This document shows, piece by piece, positions 45,565 through 55,016 of a stretch of 64,000 bases of DNA (its first letter is position 1; every line of letters starts with the position of its first letter). The notes below the pieces were generated by a model. The model saw nothing but the letters and a program-made list of their open reading frames with translations. It searched no databases and was not told the DNA's origin. The stretch covers positions 4,547-68,546 of the forward strand of contig CAZMAR010000006.1 in assembly GCA_964564635.1 (NCBI GenBank). Direction: 5' to 3'. The translations under genes were made by a program, and so were the position numbers. The DNA comes from Tepidaquicella sp964564635 (lineage in GTDB: Bacteria; Bacteroidota; Ignavibacteria; Tepidaquicellales; Tepidaquicellaceae).

Positions 45565-47289
45565 ATGTATAAAAGAGAAAATCAAAACTTTATTTTAATT
45601 CTTATTATCATATTAGCATTAGCAATAAATTCTTTTTCTCAAATAATAGATGAAACCAAATTAGATTATAGCCAGCAGAAGCGGACAGTATCTTCTCAGG
45701 TTAAGATCAATTCTGATATGCCGGATATTTTACAACAAATATCCAAACAACAACAATATACAACTATACCTACTTATCCAATAGAAGATGCTATAGATGT
45801 AGAAAAATATATTATAGGACCAAACGACTTGTTCCAGCTTGGGATATATGGATATGCAAATCAACAGTTACAATTATATGTCAATCCAGAGGGCTCTATT
45901 GTGATACCTTATGTAGGAGAGATATACTTATATGGAATGAATTTGAAGAAGGCAAAAGAAATAGTAGCTGAAAAAGTTAAAAAAAGATACCCCTCAAGCG
46001 AAGTAAGTTTTAATCTTATCACCCCAAGAACATTTCTCGTTAGTTTAACCGGATTAGTACAGGGGAAATTTCAGGCGACCCCATTGACAAGAGCCTCTGA
46101 ACTTATTAGATATATTGTTTTTGATACATTGAATATATCAAGAACATATTATGAAAATATGATGAAACAATCAAAAGAACCCAACCTTTTACGGACATCT
46201 ATGTCGGTAAGAAATATTACTCTTAATAGAAAAGATGGCTCTGTTTTAAAAGTAGACCTGTACAAATATTATATGACCAATGATGATAAATATAACCCAT
46301 ATTTACTAGAAGGTGACTTAGTAAAAGTTCCATATACACTACTTGAAAAGAATTATATTTCCGTTACAGGAGCAGTACAATTAGGAGGCTCTTACGAATA
46401 TTCTGAAGGAGATGATTTGGAAACAGTAATAGGTTTAGGAAGAGGACTTGATGTATATGCAAATCCTGACAGCATATTATTATACAGACCTTATGAATAT
46501 AAACCGGGTTTCGAATTGATAAACCTATCTTATGAAAAGGACAAACATTTTCCTATTAAAGTTAACGACAGGATATTTGTCAAGTTTAAATCTGAATATT
46601 ATAAAATGGCTACAGTGCTCATACTCGGAGAAATAAAAATGCCTGGATACTATCCAATCTCATATAAAAATACTCGTCTCCGAGATGTTATTGAAATGGC
46701 TGGAGGTATCACAGAAAATGCTTATTTACCATTAAGTATTATATTTAGATATTGGGATGCTGAATATTTAGGAAAAGATTCAATGGAAGTGTTTGTAAAT
46801 CAAAGAGCAAATGATTTGATAATAAGTGAAGCTGATAAAAGGAATTTTGAAATAGATATAAAGTCAAGAAGAAATAGAGTTGTTGTAGACTTCCAAAGGC
46901 TTTTAGTAGAAGGTGACGAATCTCAGAATATTATTTTAGAAGATAAAGATATAATATACATAAATGATAATAAAAATATTGTTTATGTATATGGCCAGGT
47001 TAATAATGAAGGTTATGTGCCTTATGTAGAAGGTAAATCTTATGAATATTATATAGAAAAAGCGGGTGGATACTCCCTGGCTGCTGATGAATCAAATACT
47101 CGTATTATCAGATTTAATACAAGAGGTTGGTATAAAGCAAAAGACACTGATGTAAAAAACGGAGATTTTATTTATGTACCAAAAGTTGACAAAAAAGAAT
47201 TTAAAGATATTGTTACTGTTATCTCTCAAATATCAGGAGTAATATTAGGTATATTAACAACATACATTTTACTCAGAAATACAAAATAG
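45565..47289 (+). CDS. SLBB-domain polysaccharide export protein (Wza-like)
   Basis: Envelope protein of 574 residues. An N-terminal signal (residues 1-26, ending NSFSQ) has no lipobox Cys, unlike classical Wza. A Poly_export domain follows (IGPNDLFQLGIYGYANQQ, then VNPEGSIVIPYVGEIYLYG). Three SLBB-type domains come next: VTGAVQLGGSYEY, ILGEIKMPGYYPI with RLRDVIEMAGGIT, and VYGQVNNEGYVPYVEG. The C-terminus has one membrane helix (ISGVILGILTTYILL). It could form or feed an outer-membrane channel for the glycan made by the window's clusters; no Wzc-like kinase is adjacent. Confidence 0.86.
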   Translation: MYKRENQNFILILIIILALAINSFSQIIDETKLDYSQQKRTVSSQVKINSDMPDILQQISKQQQYTTIPTYPIEDAIDVEKYIIGPNDLFQLGIYGYANQQLQLYVNPEGSIVIPYVGEIYLYGMNLKKAKEIVAEKVKKRYPSSEVSFNLITPRTFLVSLTGLVQGKFQATPLTRASELIRYIVFDTLNISRTYYENMMKQSKEPNLLRTSMSVRNITLNRKDGSVLKVDLYKYYMTNDDKYNPYLLEGDLVKVPYTLLEKNYISVTGAVQLGGSYEYSEGDDLETVIGLGRGLDVYANPDSILLYRPYEYKPGFELINLSYEKDKHFPIKVNDRIFVKFKSEYYKMATVLILGEIKMPGYYPISYKNTRLRDVIEMAGGITENAYLPLSIIFRYWDAEYLGKDSMEVFVNQRANDLIISEADKRNFEIDIKSRRNRVVVDFQRLLVEGDESQNIILEDKDIIYINDNKNIVYVYGQVNNEGYVPYVEGKSYEYYIEKAGGYSLAADESNTRIIRFNTRGWYKAKDTDVKNGDFIYVPKVDKKEFKDIVTVISQISGVILGILTTYILLRNTK

Positions 47290-47386
47290 AAACCTACATA
47301 ATTACTTTTATAAGCAGAACAAATGTATAACAACGGATAATTTTTAATAAATTATACTTTTTCATTAAATAAATTAATTATTATTT

Positions 47387-48016
47387 ATGTGTTCAAGATT
47401 TGAGAATAAAGAGACCGGATTATCAATATTTGAAAAGTTAGAAAGAGACTATTCAGGTAAATTTATATTAGATGAAAATCTGCCCGAATTAAAAACTTTC
47501 AATATAGCTCCTACAGACAGAATCTTAATACTCCAAAAAAATGAGGAAAAAATAAAGATAACAACAGCAATATGGGGAATTAGATTTATAGCAAAAAAAA
47601 TAAAGCCATTGATTTTTAATTCAAGGATTGAAACCATAAAAGAAAAAGAACACTGGCAGGTAATGTTCAATAATTCAAGGTGTCTGATTCCAGCAACCGC
47701 TTTTTATGAGTGGATATATAATATAAATAAGAAATCTCCATATAAGATAAAATTAATAAAGAAAAATCTTTTTTTTATTGCAGGACTTGGGACAGTAATA
47801 AATGATACTTTTTGCGTTTCATTAATTACCACAGAAGCAAATTTATTTATGAGCAATGTACATCATAGAATGCCCTCAATTCTTTTTAAAAATGATATAA
47901 TAAAATTTATAGAATCGGACTATAATGAGGCAATAAATATGATAAAACCACTAAGTGATAATGAAGAAATGGATATTTCTCCTGCCTACGATTTAATGAA
48001 AAAGAAAAAAGATTGA
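47387..48016 (+). CDS. SRAP-domain protein (YedK/HMCES family) shielding abasic sites
   Basis: Forms a covalent thiazolidine with abasic sites in single-stranded DNA in studied homologues. The 209 residues start MCSRFENKE, giving the catalytic Cys2 after Met removal. NSRIETIKEKEHW, the CLIPATAFYEWIYN segment with the conserved Glu, and NVHHRMPSIL with the conserved His are all present. No SOS box was recognised upstream. It stands alone between the export gene and the PorV-like gene. Confidence 0.93.
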   Translation: MCSRFENKETGLSIFEKLERDYSGKFILDENLPELKTFNIAPTDRILILQKNEEKIKITTAIWGIRFIAKKIKPLIFNSRIETIKEKEHWQVMFNNSRCLIPATAFYEWIYNINKKSPYKIKLIKKNLFFIAGLGTVINDTFCVSLITTEANLFMSNVHHRMPSILFKNDIIKFIESDYNEAINMIKPLSDNEEMDISPAYDLMKKKKD

Positions 48017-48080
48017 AGTGTTTTTGGTATTGCATAATTCAATATAATTATTAATAATTGTATTAAAACAAACCTAAGAA

Positions 48081-49109
48081 ATGAAATTACAAAAAATTTT
48101 ATCAATAATATTCTTAGTAATAACTTTAATAATAACACAAAACCTCTTTTCACAAGGAAGTGGAAATAAATATGCAGGTGAATTTCTTGCAATTGGAGTG
48201 GGTGGTAGACCTTTAGGTATGGGTGGTGCTTACGTGGCTGTCGTTAACGATGTAACTGCAGGCTACTGGAATCCTGCATCTCTTGCAAAGATAAATTATC
48301 CACAATTCTCCTTAATGCATGATGAAAGATATGGAAACCTTGTTAATTATGATTATGGTTCAATAGGAATTCCTTTCGGGAAAGATGCTTCTTTAGGGTT
48401 CAGTATAATCAGAATGGGAATTGATGATATTGCAGACACCCGAAACGCACTTATTGACCTGAACGGAAATGGAATACTTGATCCTGGTGAAAGGCTTGAT
48501 CCGGATAAAATTACAAGGTTTAGTACTACTGATTATGCTTTTTATCTCTCCTATTCAAAAAAGCATAATGAAAAACTTTACTATGGAGCAAATTTGAAAG
48601 TATTAAGAAGAAATATCGCAGAGGAATCCGCATGGGGAATTGGATTTGATGTAGGAGTTGCTTATGAATTAACAAAAAGATTTTTCATTGGTGCAAATGT
48701 TATGGACATAACTTCAACTTATCTTTCTTGGTCCACAGGAAAGAAAGAAGTAATTACTCCAACTGCAAAAGTGGGGACTGCATATATGTTTGATTTCTTT
48801 AATGGAATAATAACACCTGCAATAGATTTTGACATTAGATTTGAAAATAGAAAAACAGCTTCAAATTTTCATTTAGGCCCTGTTTCCTTTGACCTGCACG
48901 CTGGGTTAGAATATACATTTAAAGATTTATTCAGCGTAAGAGCAGGTTATAATGAAATTGGGAACTTAACTTTAGGTGCAGGGATTAAATTACCCAAAAT
49001 TAATATAGACTACTCATTTCAAAAATTTAATGGTGACGAAGACTTAGGTAATACACATAGAATCTCACTTATCTTTACACTTGAAGACGAAAAGTTTGTA
49101 AGAAAATAG
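48081..49109 (+). CDS. PorV/PorQ-family outer-membrane beta-barrel protein
   Basis: Outer-membrane protein of 342 residues with signal peptide ending LFSQ. The mature N-terminus has KYAGEFLAIGVGGRPLGMGGAYVAVVNDVTAGYWNPASL in pieces, the opening pattern of the PorV/PorQ (UPF0164/FadL-like) family. The rest alternates polar and hydrophobic residues as in beta-barrels and ends FVRK. PorV shuttles type IX substrates to the attachment complex in Bacteroidota; two predicted substrates are encoded at 4663-8508. Not every family member has this role, so the function is tentative. Confidence 0.84.
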   Translation: MKLQKILSIIFLVITLIITQNLFSQGSGNKYAGEFLAIGVGGRPLGMGGAYVAVVNDVTAGYWNPASLAKINYPQFSLMHDERYGNLVNYDYGSIGIPFGKDASLGFSIIRMGIDDIADTRNALIDLNGNGILDPGERLDPDKITRFSTTDYAFYLSYSKKHNEKLYYGANLKVLRRNIAEESAWGIGFDVGVAYELTKRFFIGANVMDITSTYLSWSTGKKEVITPTAKVGTAYMFDFFNGIITPAIDFDIRFENRKTASNFHLGPVSFDLHAGLEYTFKDLFSVRAGYNEIGNLTLGAGIKLPKINIDYSFQKFNGDEDLGNTHRISLIFTLEDEKFVRK

Positions 49110-49125
49110 TTTAAATTTTTAAAAC

Positions 49126-49998
49126 TTAAAATAATTTCACAAAATCCCCAAATTTAGTCGGTTCTAATTCCGAAAGTGCAATTTTCCCTTGTTCTTCATT
49201 AGGGGGAACACCATGCCATTTATAATTATCTTCCATAAAAGAAACACCCTTACCCATTTTCGTCTTTGCAATAATAACTGTTGGTTTATCAGAAATTGAT
49301 TTGCAGTAATCTATAGCTTCCATAATTTCTTCAATATTGTTACCATCAATAGTAACAGGTTGCCAACCGAAAGCAAAAAATTTATCCTGAAGAGGTTCAA
49401 TATTCATAACTTTATCCACATAATTATCAATCTGACAATTATTATAATCAACAATCATAGTTAAATTTGAGACTTTATGATGAGAAGCAGTCATAATTGC
49501 TTCCCAGATTTGTCCCTCCTGCAATTCACCATCGCCATTAATACAAAATACCCTGTTACTTTTATTATCAAGTTTTAAACCGAGAGCAGTTCCAACTGCA
49601 ATAGATAACCCCTGCCCAAGAGAACCTGAAGCAATTTCTACACCGGGTACACCATGCGTTTTAAAAGGGGCTGGATGTCCTTGCAATCTGCCATTTATCT
49701 TCCTCAATGTTTTCAATTCTTCTAATGAGAAATATCCTCTTCTTGCAAGAGTTGCATACCAGACAGGCGCAATATGCCCAATTGAAACGAAAATATAATC
49801 GCGCTTTTCTGAATATGGGTTTTCATTATCAATATTTGCTTTATTAAAATATAAAGTAGTAAAAACATCTGCCATTCCTAAAGGACCTCCTGAATGACCA
49901 GATTTTGATATTAACAACATATTAATAATATCACGCCGTATTTGTCTTGCCATTTCTTTTAAATCGTCAACAGTATTAAATATAGGATTTTTTGCCAT
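49126..49998 (-). CDS. Transketolase, N-terminal (thiamine diphosphate) subunit
   Basis: Half-transketolase of 290 residues covering only the Pyr-phosphate/ThDP-binding N-terminal part. ISKSGHSGGPLGMADVF, IASGSLGQGLSIAVG, CINGDGELQEGQIWEA (the metal and diphosphate site) and VIIAKTKMGKGVSFM are clear. The C-terminal half, usually the next gene in such split enzymes, is not adjacent: plsY is upstream and the PorV-like gene is convergent. It would act with a separately encoded partner to move two-carbon units between sugar phosphates, including sedoheptulose 7-phosphate. Confidence 0.92.
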   Translation of the reverse strand: MAKNPIFNTVDDLKEMARQIRRDIINMLLISKSGHSGGPLGMADVFTTLYFNKANIDNENPYSEKRDYIFVSIGHIAPVWYATLARRGYFSLEELKTLRKINGRLQGHPAPFKTHGVPGVEIASGSLGQGLSIAVGTALGLKLDNKSNRVFCINGDGELQEGQIWEAIMTASHHKVSNLTMIVDYNNCQIDNYVDKVMNIEPLQDKFFAFGWQPVTIDGNNIEEIMEAIDYCKSISDKPTVIIAKTKMGKGVSFMEDNYKWHGVPPNEEQGKIALSELEPTKFGDFVKLF

Positions 49999-50005
49999 AA
50001 AAAAC

Positions 50006-50641
50006 TTATTTTATTTTCTTAATATACAAAATTATAGGTTCAATATGTTTTATTAGAATTACTAAAGATATTAAACAAGAAAATAAAATAAAGAATTCCT
50101 TATATTCAGAATCAGAAACATAGTTATAATTAAATTTTAACAAACTATGTTGAAAAACTATTGGAAAAAGCGGAAGAATCAAAGTAGCAATCGAGCATGC
50201 GATGTGAATATTTCTCTTAATTTTATACGAAACAAAATATATGAAAAGCCAAATTAAAACAAATATAAAATTAATAGATAAATACACTCCTGCTGATGTA
50301 GATAGCCCTCTTCCACCTTTAAATTTTAGCCAAACTGAAAAATTATGTCCAAATACCAAAAGAGAAAGTGGAAGTACACAATATTTCATTTTTAATTCTA
50401 ATACATAAAGTAATAATATAGAAGGTAATAATCCTTTTAATAAATCTAAAAGAAAAACTAAAAAACCAGTAGATTTTGATTTAGTAACATCATAAGAATT
50501 CATTGCTCCTGAATTTCCCGACCCCTGCGTAAGAATGTTTATATTATGTTTGTTTCTGACAACAATGTAAGCAAAAGGAATAGAACCAATTAAATAAAAT
50601 ATTATACATAATAATATATAATTTACCCAGAAAATTTGCAT
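50006..50641 (-). CDS. plsY: Glycerol-3-phosphate acyltransferase PlsY
   Basis: Membrane enzyme of 211 residues using acyl-phosphate to acylate glycerol 3-phosphate at the start of phospholipid synthesis. Five to six hydrophobic segments and the three PlsY motifs are seen: GSIPFAYIV, then GSGNSGAMNSYDV (GSGNxGAxN form, with Ser and Met variants), and LKFKGGRGLSTSAG; a His follows in FGHNFSVWLKF. It lies 7 bases upstream of the transketolase half-gene. Confidence 0.9.
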   Translation of the reverse strand: MQIFWVNYILLCIIFYLIGSIPFAYIVVRNKHNINILTQGSGNSGAMNSYDVTKSKSTGFLVFLLDLLKGLLPSILLLYVLELKMKYCVLPLSLLVFGHNFSVWLKFKGGRGLSTSAGVYLSINFIFVLIWLFIYFVSYKIKRNIHIACSIATLILPLFPIVFQHSLLKFNYNYVSDSEYKEFFILFSCLISLVILIKHIEPIILYIKKIK

Positions 50642-50644
50642 TCT

Positions 50645-51532
50645 TTATATAATTGGTCTTGCAATCATTAAACCGTTACATTTCTTTATGGATTGCATAT
50701 AATTTTTTATACCCCTTTCAGAAATAACAACTTTATTAAATTTCTGAGAAGCGTGGATAATCCTGACGCCATCATCAATCATAATAAAACCAGTATGTGA
50801 AACATCCAGTCCTTTTATATCTGTTGTTAAGGCAAAAATATCACCATTTGAAAATTCATCATAATAGTTTTCTATGTCATTAAGTTTTATATAATATTTT
50901 TCTCTCTGATTTATCTCTTCTTCAATCTTCTTCATTTGCCTAATATTCTCTTTATTATTCTTCAATTGGATATAAGAATTAGGATGTTCAGTCATAAAAT
51001 TAATTTCTTTATCATATAAATTTCCCCCGATCTCCTTAGCTAAATCCTTAACAACTCCTTTATTAGAATTATCGTAAATCCAATCTGAAAAATAATGCAA
51101 CCGCGAAGGATATCCATTAATTACTCCATTTCTATATCTTATAAATTTTAATTCATCAATAAAATTTTCAACTGTCAATTTATTATTCTTTATCAATCGG
51201 CTGAATGTGAGAACATTTTCTACAAAAGTAACACAATCGAATCCACTTACTTTAATAATTAACTCTTCCCTATCATCATATATATCAAGAGTACCCGCTT
51301 CATACTTAACCCCTAAAAATTTTTTTGCAACCTCAATAAGCAAATCACTAAAATTATCAGAAAAATTTATTTGATTAAATTCTTCAATAATTTTTTTCAG
51401 TAATTCTAATTCATCATCATATTTAATTTTTGATAATTTACCAAACCTATTTTTAGAAAATATTTTATTACTGAAAAAAATTAAACCTGAAAATAATAAT
51501 AAACCCTTTTTAAGAAATTCTCTTCTAAGCAT
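50645..51532 (-). CDS. DUF1460-family probable amidase with twin-arginine-like signal
   Basis: Predicted exported 295-residue protein. The N-terminus MLRREFLKKGLLLFSGLIFF fits a twin-arginine signal (RRxFLK). The mature part matches DUF1460, a cysteine amidase-like fold: GVKYEAGTLD, GFDCVTFVENVL with the presumed catalytic Cys, then RLHYFSDWI and, near the C-terminus, VSHTGFIMIDDG with a candidate His. Characterised relatives are N-acetylmuramyl-L-alanine amidase-like enzymes of cell-wall turnover. It follows dnaB after two bases. Confidence 0.85.
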   Translation of the reverse strand: MLRREFLKKGLLLFSGLIFFSNKIFSKNRFGKLSKIKYDDELELLKKIIEEFNQINFSDNFSDLLIEVAKKFLGVKYEAGTLDIYDDREELIIKVSGFDCVTFVENVLTFSRLIKNNKLTVENFIDELKFIRYRNGVINGYPSRLHYFSDWIYDNSNKGVVKDLAKEIGGNLYDKEINFMTEHPNSYIQLKNNKENIRQMKKIEEEINQREKYYIKLNDIENYYDEFSNGDIFALTTDIKGLDVSHTGFIMIDDGVRIIHASQKFNKVVISERGIKNYMQSIKKCNGLMIARPII

Positions 51533-51534
51533 AT

Positions 51535-52989
51535 TTAAAATCCGGGTTCTTGCATTTCGGGAATAACAACTACTGGTTGTGGAGTAGCATTTGTGAAACA
51601 GGTATGTTCGGCAATGTATTCAAGCTCAAAGCTGGTGGTTGGTCCATTTCGCTGTTTACCAATAATAATCAACGCTTTTCTCTTTTCTTTTTCAACTTCC
51701 GGATCGTCTTCGTCTAACTTTTTCAATAAAGCAGGTCTATGCACAAACAATACAACATCAGCATCTTGTTCAATTGCACCAGACTCTCTTAAGTCCGCCA
51801 GTTGAGGTCCTTTATCTTTACTTCCTCTTGTTTCAACTCCACGGTTTAGTTGTGCACATGCAACAACAGGTATATCAAGGTCTTTCGCAAGTGCTTTTAA
51901 ATTTCGGGACACATAAGCAACCTCTAAATCTCTCCTTTCCGGATTATCCTGCCCTTTAACCAATTGCAAATAGTCTACCATAATCATATCCACATTGTAA
52001 TCATATTTTAATCTTCTGGCTTTAGCCCTAAGTTCAAGTACAGACATTTCACTTGAATCATCAATCAGAATATTTGTTCTCAAATTCGGAAAATATTTTG
52101 CAACTCTCGTCCATTCTTCATCGGTTAACTTTCCAATTTTTAAATTCCTTGCATCAACTCTTGCTTCTGATGCAATTAGTCTAATCATCAACTCTTTATA
52201 AGTCATTTCAAGAGAAAATATAGCAACTGTTTTGTTATGAACTACTGCAGCATGTCGGGCGATATTTAAAATAAAAGCAGTTTTTCCATGTGATGGTCTG
52301 CCAGCGATAACAATAAATTCTGACTTCTGAAAACCGGATGTATACTCATCTAAAAGTGTAAAACCAGTAGGAACTCCTGTTATAATGTTTTTATCTTTTC
52401 TTCTCTTATATAACTCTTCATAAAAAGGTTCAATCTCTTCTTTTACATTGATTACCTTCTTTTTAGAAAGAGATTCTGATATATTTAATAAATTTTGTTC
52501 TGCAGTATTTAATAGATTGAAAGTGTTAACTGATGGATCAATAGCTTTCTCTATAATTTCACCAGAAACATATATTAGCCCTCTAAGAATATATTTTTCT
52601 AAAATTATTCTCGCATGTTGCATATAATTTGCCGAGGTTGTGACATAAGAAGCCAGCTCAGCAATATATTCCTTGTCACCAACTTCCTCAAGTTTTCCCA
52701 TTTTCTTTAATTCTTCAATTAAAGTATGAATATCAATTGCTTCTCCCCTGTTGTTAAGATTTACGATTGCACTGAATATTTCACTGTGTGCTTTTTTAAA
52801 AAAATGTTTATAATTAACTATTTGTATTACATCGTTCAAAATAAAATTATCTATTAATATAGAACCTATGAGTTCCTTTTCTATATCAACACAACTCGGT
52901 GGTTCAATTTTTTTGGGAACTTCAAATTTCTTATCTTCATCAAGAACTAACTCATCAAGTTTTTGTTTTGAGTTTCTTATTTTTGCCAT
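51535..52989 (-). CDS. dnaB: Replicative DNA helicase
   Basis: Hexameric 5'-3' helicase of the replication fork, 484 residues. The N-terminal primase-binding domain (PSCVDIEKELIGSILID) is followed by the RecA-like domain with Walker A GRPSHGKT (230-237), FSLEMTYKELMIRL, IMVDYLQLVKG (Walker B) and QLNRGVETR and GAIEQDADVVLFVHRP. No intein interrupts it. It lies between the uracil-DNA glycosylase gene and the DUF1460 gene in a tightly spaced run. Confidence 0.97.
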   Translation of the reverse strand: MAKIRNSKQKLDELVLDEDKKFEVPKKIEPPSCVDIEKELIGSILIDNFILNDVIQIVNYKHFFKKAHSEIFSAIVNLNNRGEAIDIHTLIEELKKMGKLEEVGDKEYIAELASYVTTSANYMQHARIILEKYILRGLIYVSGEIIEKAIDPSVNTFNLLNTAEQNLLNISESLSKKKVINVKEEIEPFYEELYKRRKDKNIITGVPTGFTLLDEYTSGFQKSEFIVIAGRPSHGKTAFILNIARHAAVVHNKTVAIFSLEMTYKELMIRLIASEARVDARNLKIGKLTDEEWTRVAKYFPNLRTNILIDDSSEMSVLELRAKARRLKYDYNVDMIMVDYLQLVKGQDNPERRDLEVAYVSRNLKALAKDLDIPVVACAQLNRGVETRGSKDKGPQLADLRESGAIEQDADVVLFVHRPALLKKLDEDDPEVEKEKRKALIIIGKQRNGPTTSFELEYIAEHTCFTNATPQPVVVIPEMQEPGF

Positions 52990-52992
52990 AAT

Positions 52993-53775
52993 CTAAATTT
53001 TAGACTGTTTAAATTTTTCATACATTACTTTAAACATTTTCAAATCTTCCCAGGTAGGTTTCTTCCATTGCGGATTCCTTAATAATGCTGCAGGGTGAAA
53101 GGTAACAATTAGTTTAATAATTTTTCCAGAAATATTGTAATTAAAAATTTTCCCTCTGAGTTTTCCCAAAGGCTCTTTTGTCTTTAAAAGAGTCTGTGCA
53201 GCAAAGGAACCTAATGCTAATATGAATTCAGGATTTATCAACTTTAATTGCTTAACTAAATAAGGTTCACAAAGTTTAATTTCTTCAGGCATTGGATTTC
53301 TGTTGCCCGGTGGTCTACATTTTAAAATATTGCATATAAAGACTTCTTCCCTTAAAATGTTTATAGAATTCAACATTTTTGTTAACAGTTGTCCTGCTCT
53401 ACCAACAAAAGGTTGTCCCTGCAAATCTTCTTCTGACCCTGGTGCTTCTCCAATTACAACTAAATCTGCATTATAATTTCCAGAGCCGAACACAAAATTT
53501 GTTCTCGTTCTGTATAAGTTACATTTACTACAATTTTTAATTTTTTCTAGTAGTTGCTCTAAATTCTGAGACTTTTCCCAATCTTCCGCAAATAAATTTT
53601 CCTCCTCAATAAGAGTAATTGATTGATGTTTTCCCTGACTTTCTTTCAAAACATTCTTATTGTTTTCGACTTCATTATAAGAATGAACTTTTTTCAATTG
53701 AAGTTCTAATGGCAACCCAATTCTATCATTATAAAATTTCAAGTAATTGACACATTTTTCCAAAATATCTTTCAT
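52993..53775 (-). CDS. Family 4 uracil-DNA glycosylase with [4Fe-4S] cluster
   Basis: Removes uracil from DNA. The 260-residue protein has an N-terminal extension of about 75 residues, then KIKNCSKCNLYRTR with two cluster cysteines, VVIGEAPGSEEDLQGQPFVGRAG (the GEAPG active-site motif) and ICNILKCRPPGNRNP with further Cys. FHPAALLRNP is the C-terminal motif with the conserved His. The extension is common in this family. It is encoded between coaBC and dnaB. Confidence 0.92.
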   Translation of the reverse strand: MKDILEKCVNYLKFYNDRIGLPLELQLKKVHSYNEVENNKNVLKESQGKHQSITLIEEENLFAEDWEKSQNLEQLLEKIKNCSKCNLYRTRTNFVFGSGNYNADLVVIGEAPGSEEDLQGQPFVGRAGQLLTKMLNSINILREEVFICNILKCRPPGNRNPMPEEIKLCEPYLVKQLKLINPEFILALGSFAAQTLLKTKEPLGKLRGKIFNYNISGKIIKLIVTFHPAALLRNPQWKKPTWEDLKMFKVMYEKFKQSKI

Positions 53776-53801
53776 TACTTTAAAAAAGAAAAATTTTTTA
53801 A

Positions 53802-55016
53802 CTAAATATTATTAAGATAATAATCCAAAATTTCATTTCCCACATCGTATTTTGACATTTTCTTTAATCTCCTTATCCTTTTTTCATCAATAAAAGTAAC
53901 TATATTGGTTTCCGTTTCGAAACCAGCACCTTTTTCTAAAGCGTTGTTTAATATAATTAAATCAAGATTTTTTTCTACTAACTTTTTCTTAGCATTATCA
54001 ATCCCGTTATCTGTTTCAAGGGCAAAGCCATAAAGTTTAAAGTTCTTTTTCTTTTCTCCTAAAAATTTTAATATATCAATATTTTTTACAAGCTCTAAAT
54101 TTAATGAACTAATTTTTTCCTTTTTTATTTTACCTTTATTTATGCTTTTCACTTTAAAATCACTTACTGCAGCTGCCATAATTATTAAATCAAACTTATT
54201 GTAAATCTTTTTTACTTCTTTATACATCTCTTCTGCAGTATTAACATTTATTCTCTTAATTCCTGAAGTTTCTTTCAAACTCACCGGTCCTGTAATTAGG
54301 GTTACATTCGCTCCTCTATCATAAGCTGCTCTTGCAATTTCAAAACCCATTTTCCCTGAAGAGTAATTTGTAATATACCTAACTGCATCGATAGGCTCTC
54401 GTGTTGGTCCAGCAGTAATGAGTATGTTTTTGTTCGATAAATCTGTTTTTCTGTTGATAAAAGAGTTAACATAATTGTAAATCTCATCAGGTTCTGGCAT
54501 TTTTCCTATTCCATAAATTCCACTTGCAAGTTCACCATAAACAGGATAGATAATTTTATAGCCTGCTAATTCAAGATTTTTTATGTTTCTTTGTATAATA
54601 GAATTTCTATACATATCTTCATCCATAGAAGGGACTAAAATCACAGGACATCGTGCAGCAAATACTGTACATAGTAGGAAATTATCCGCAATACCACTAA
54701 TAATTTTCCCAAGTGTATTTGCTGTAGCAGGTGCTATTAAAAAAACATCCGCCCATATTCCTAAATTAATATGCCAGGTAGACTGTTTAAGTTTTTCAGT
54801 ATTTTCAAAATCATTAACATTAGAAAATGTGTTTATAATAACATCATTCCTTGAAAGGGTCGATAATGTTAATGGTGAAACAAATTTTGTTGCCGCAGGC
54901 GTCATAACTACTTTGACCTCAGCACCTGCTTTCACAAATAGCCGTACCAAAGAGCATATTTTATAAGCAGCAATTCCGCCGGTGATACCAATCAGGATTT
55001 TCTTATTCTTCATCAC
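53802..55016 (-). CDS. coaBC: Bifunctional phosphopantothenoylcysteine decarboxylase/synthetase
   Basis: Two steps of coenzyme A synthesis in one 404-residue protein. The N-terminal flavin domain (CoaC) has GITGGIAAYK, HINLGIWADVFLIAPATANT with the catalytic His82, PSMDEDMY, and ELASGIYGIGKMPEPDE, where a Cys is found in the E. coli enzyme and Ser appears here. The C-terminal CoaB domain has ITAGPTREPIDAVRYITNYSSGKMG and AAAVSDFKV. It overlaps rpoZ by 14 bases. Confidence 0.95.
   Translation of the reverse strand: MMKNKKILIGITGGIAAYKICSLVRLFVKAGAEVKVVMTPAATKFVSPLTLSTLSRNDVIINTFSNVNDFENTEKLKQSTWHINLGIWADVFLIAPATANTLGKIISGIADNFLLCTVFAARCPVILVPSMDEDMYRNSIIQRNIKNLELAGYKIIYPVYGELASGIYGIGKMPEPDEIYNYVNSFINRKTDLSNKNILITAGPTREPIDAVRYITNYSSGKMGFEIARAAYDRGANVTLITGPVSLKETSGIKRINVNTAEEMYKEVKKIYNKFDLIIMAAAVSDFKVKSINKGKIKKEKISSLNLELVKNIDILKFLGEKKKNFKLYGFALETDNGIDNAKKKLVEKNLDLIILNNALEKGAGFETETNIVTFIDEKRIRRLKKMSKYDVGNEILDYYLNNI

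Noticed and set aside
54483..54542. Loss of the CoaC active-site Cys in CoaBC (Ser in ELASGIYGIGKM) as a sign of an inactive decarboxylase
   Set aside because: From memory, Bacteroidota-type CoaBC proteins often have ASG here together with the PxMDxDMY form also seen in this protein, so it is probably lineage-typical; an alignment would settle it.
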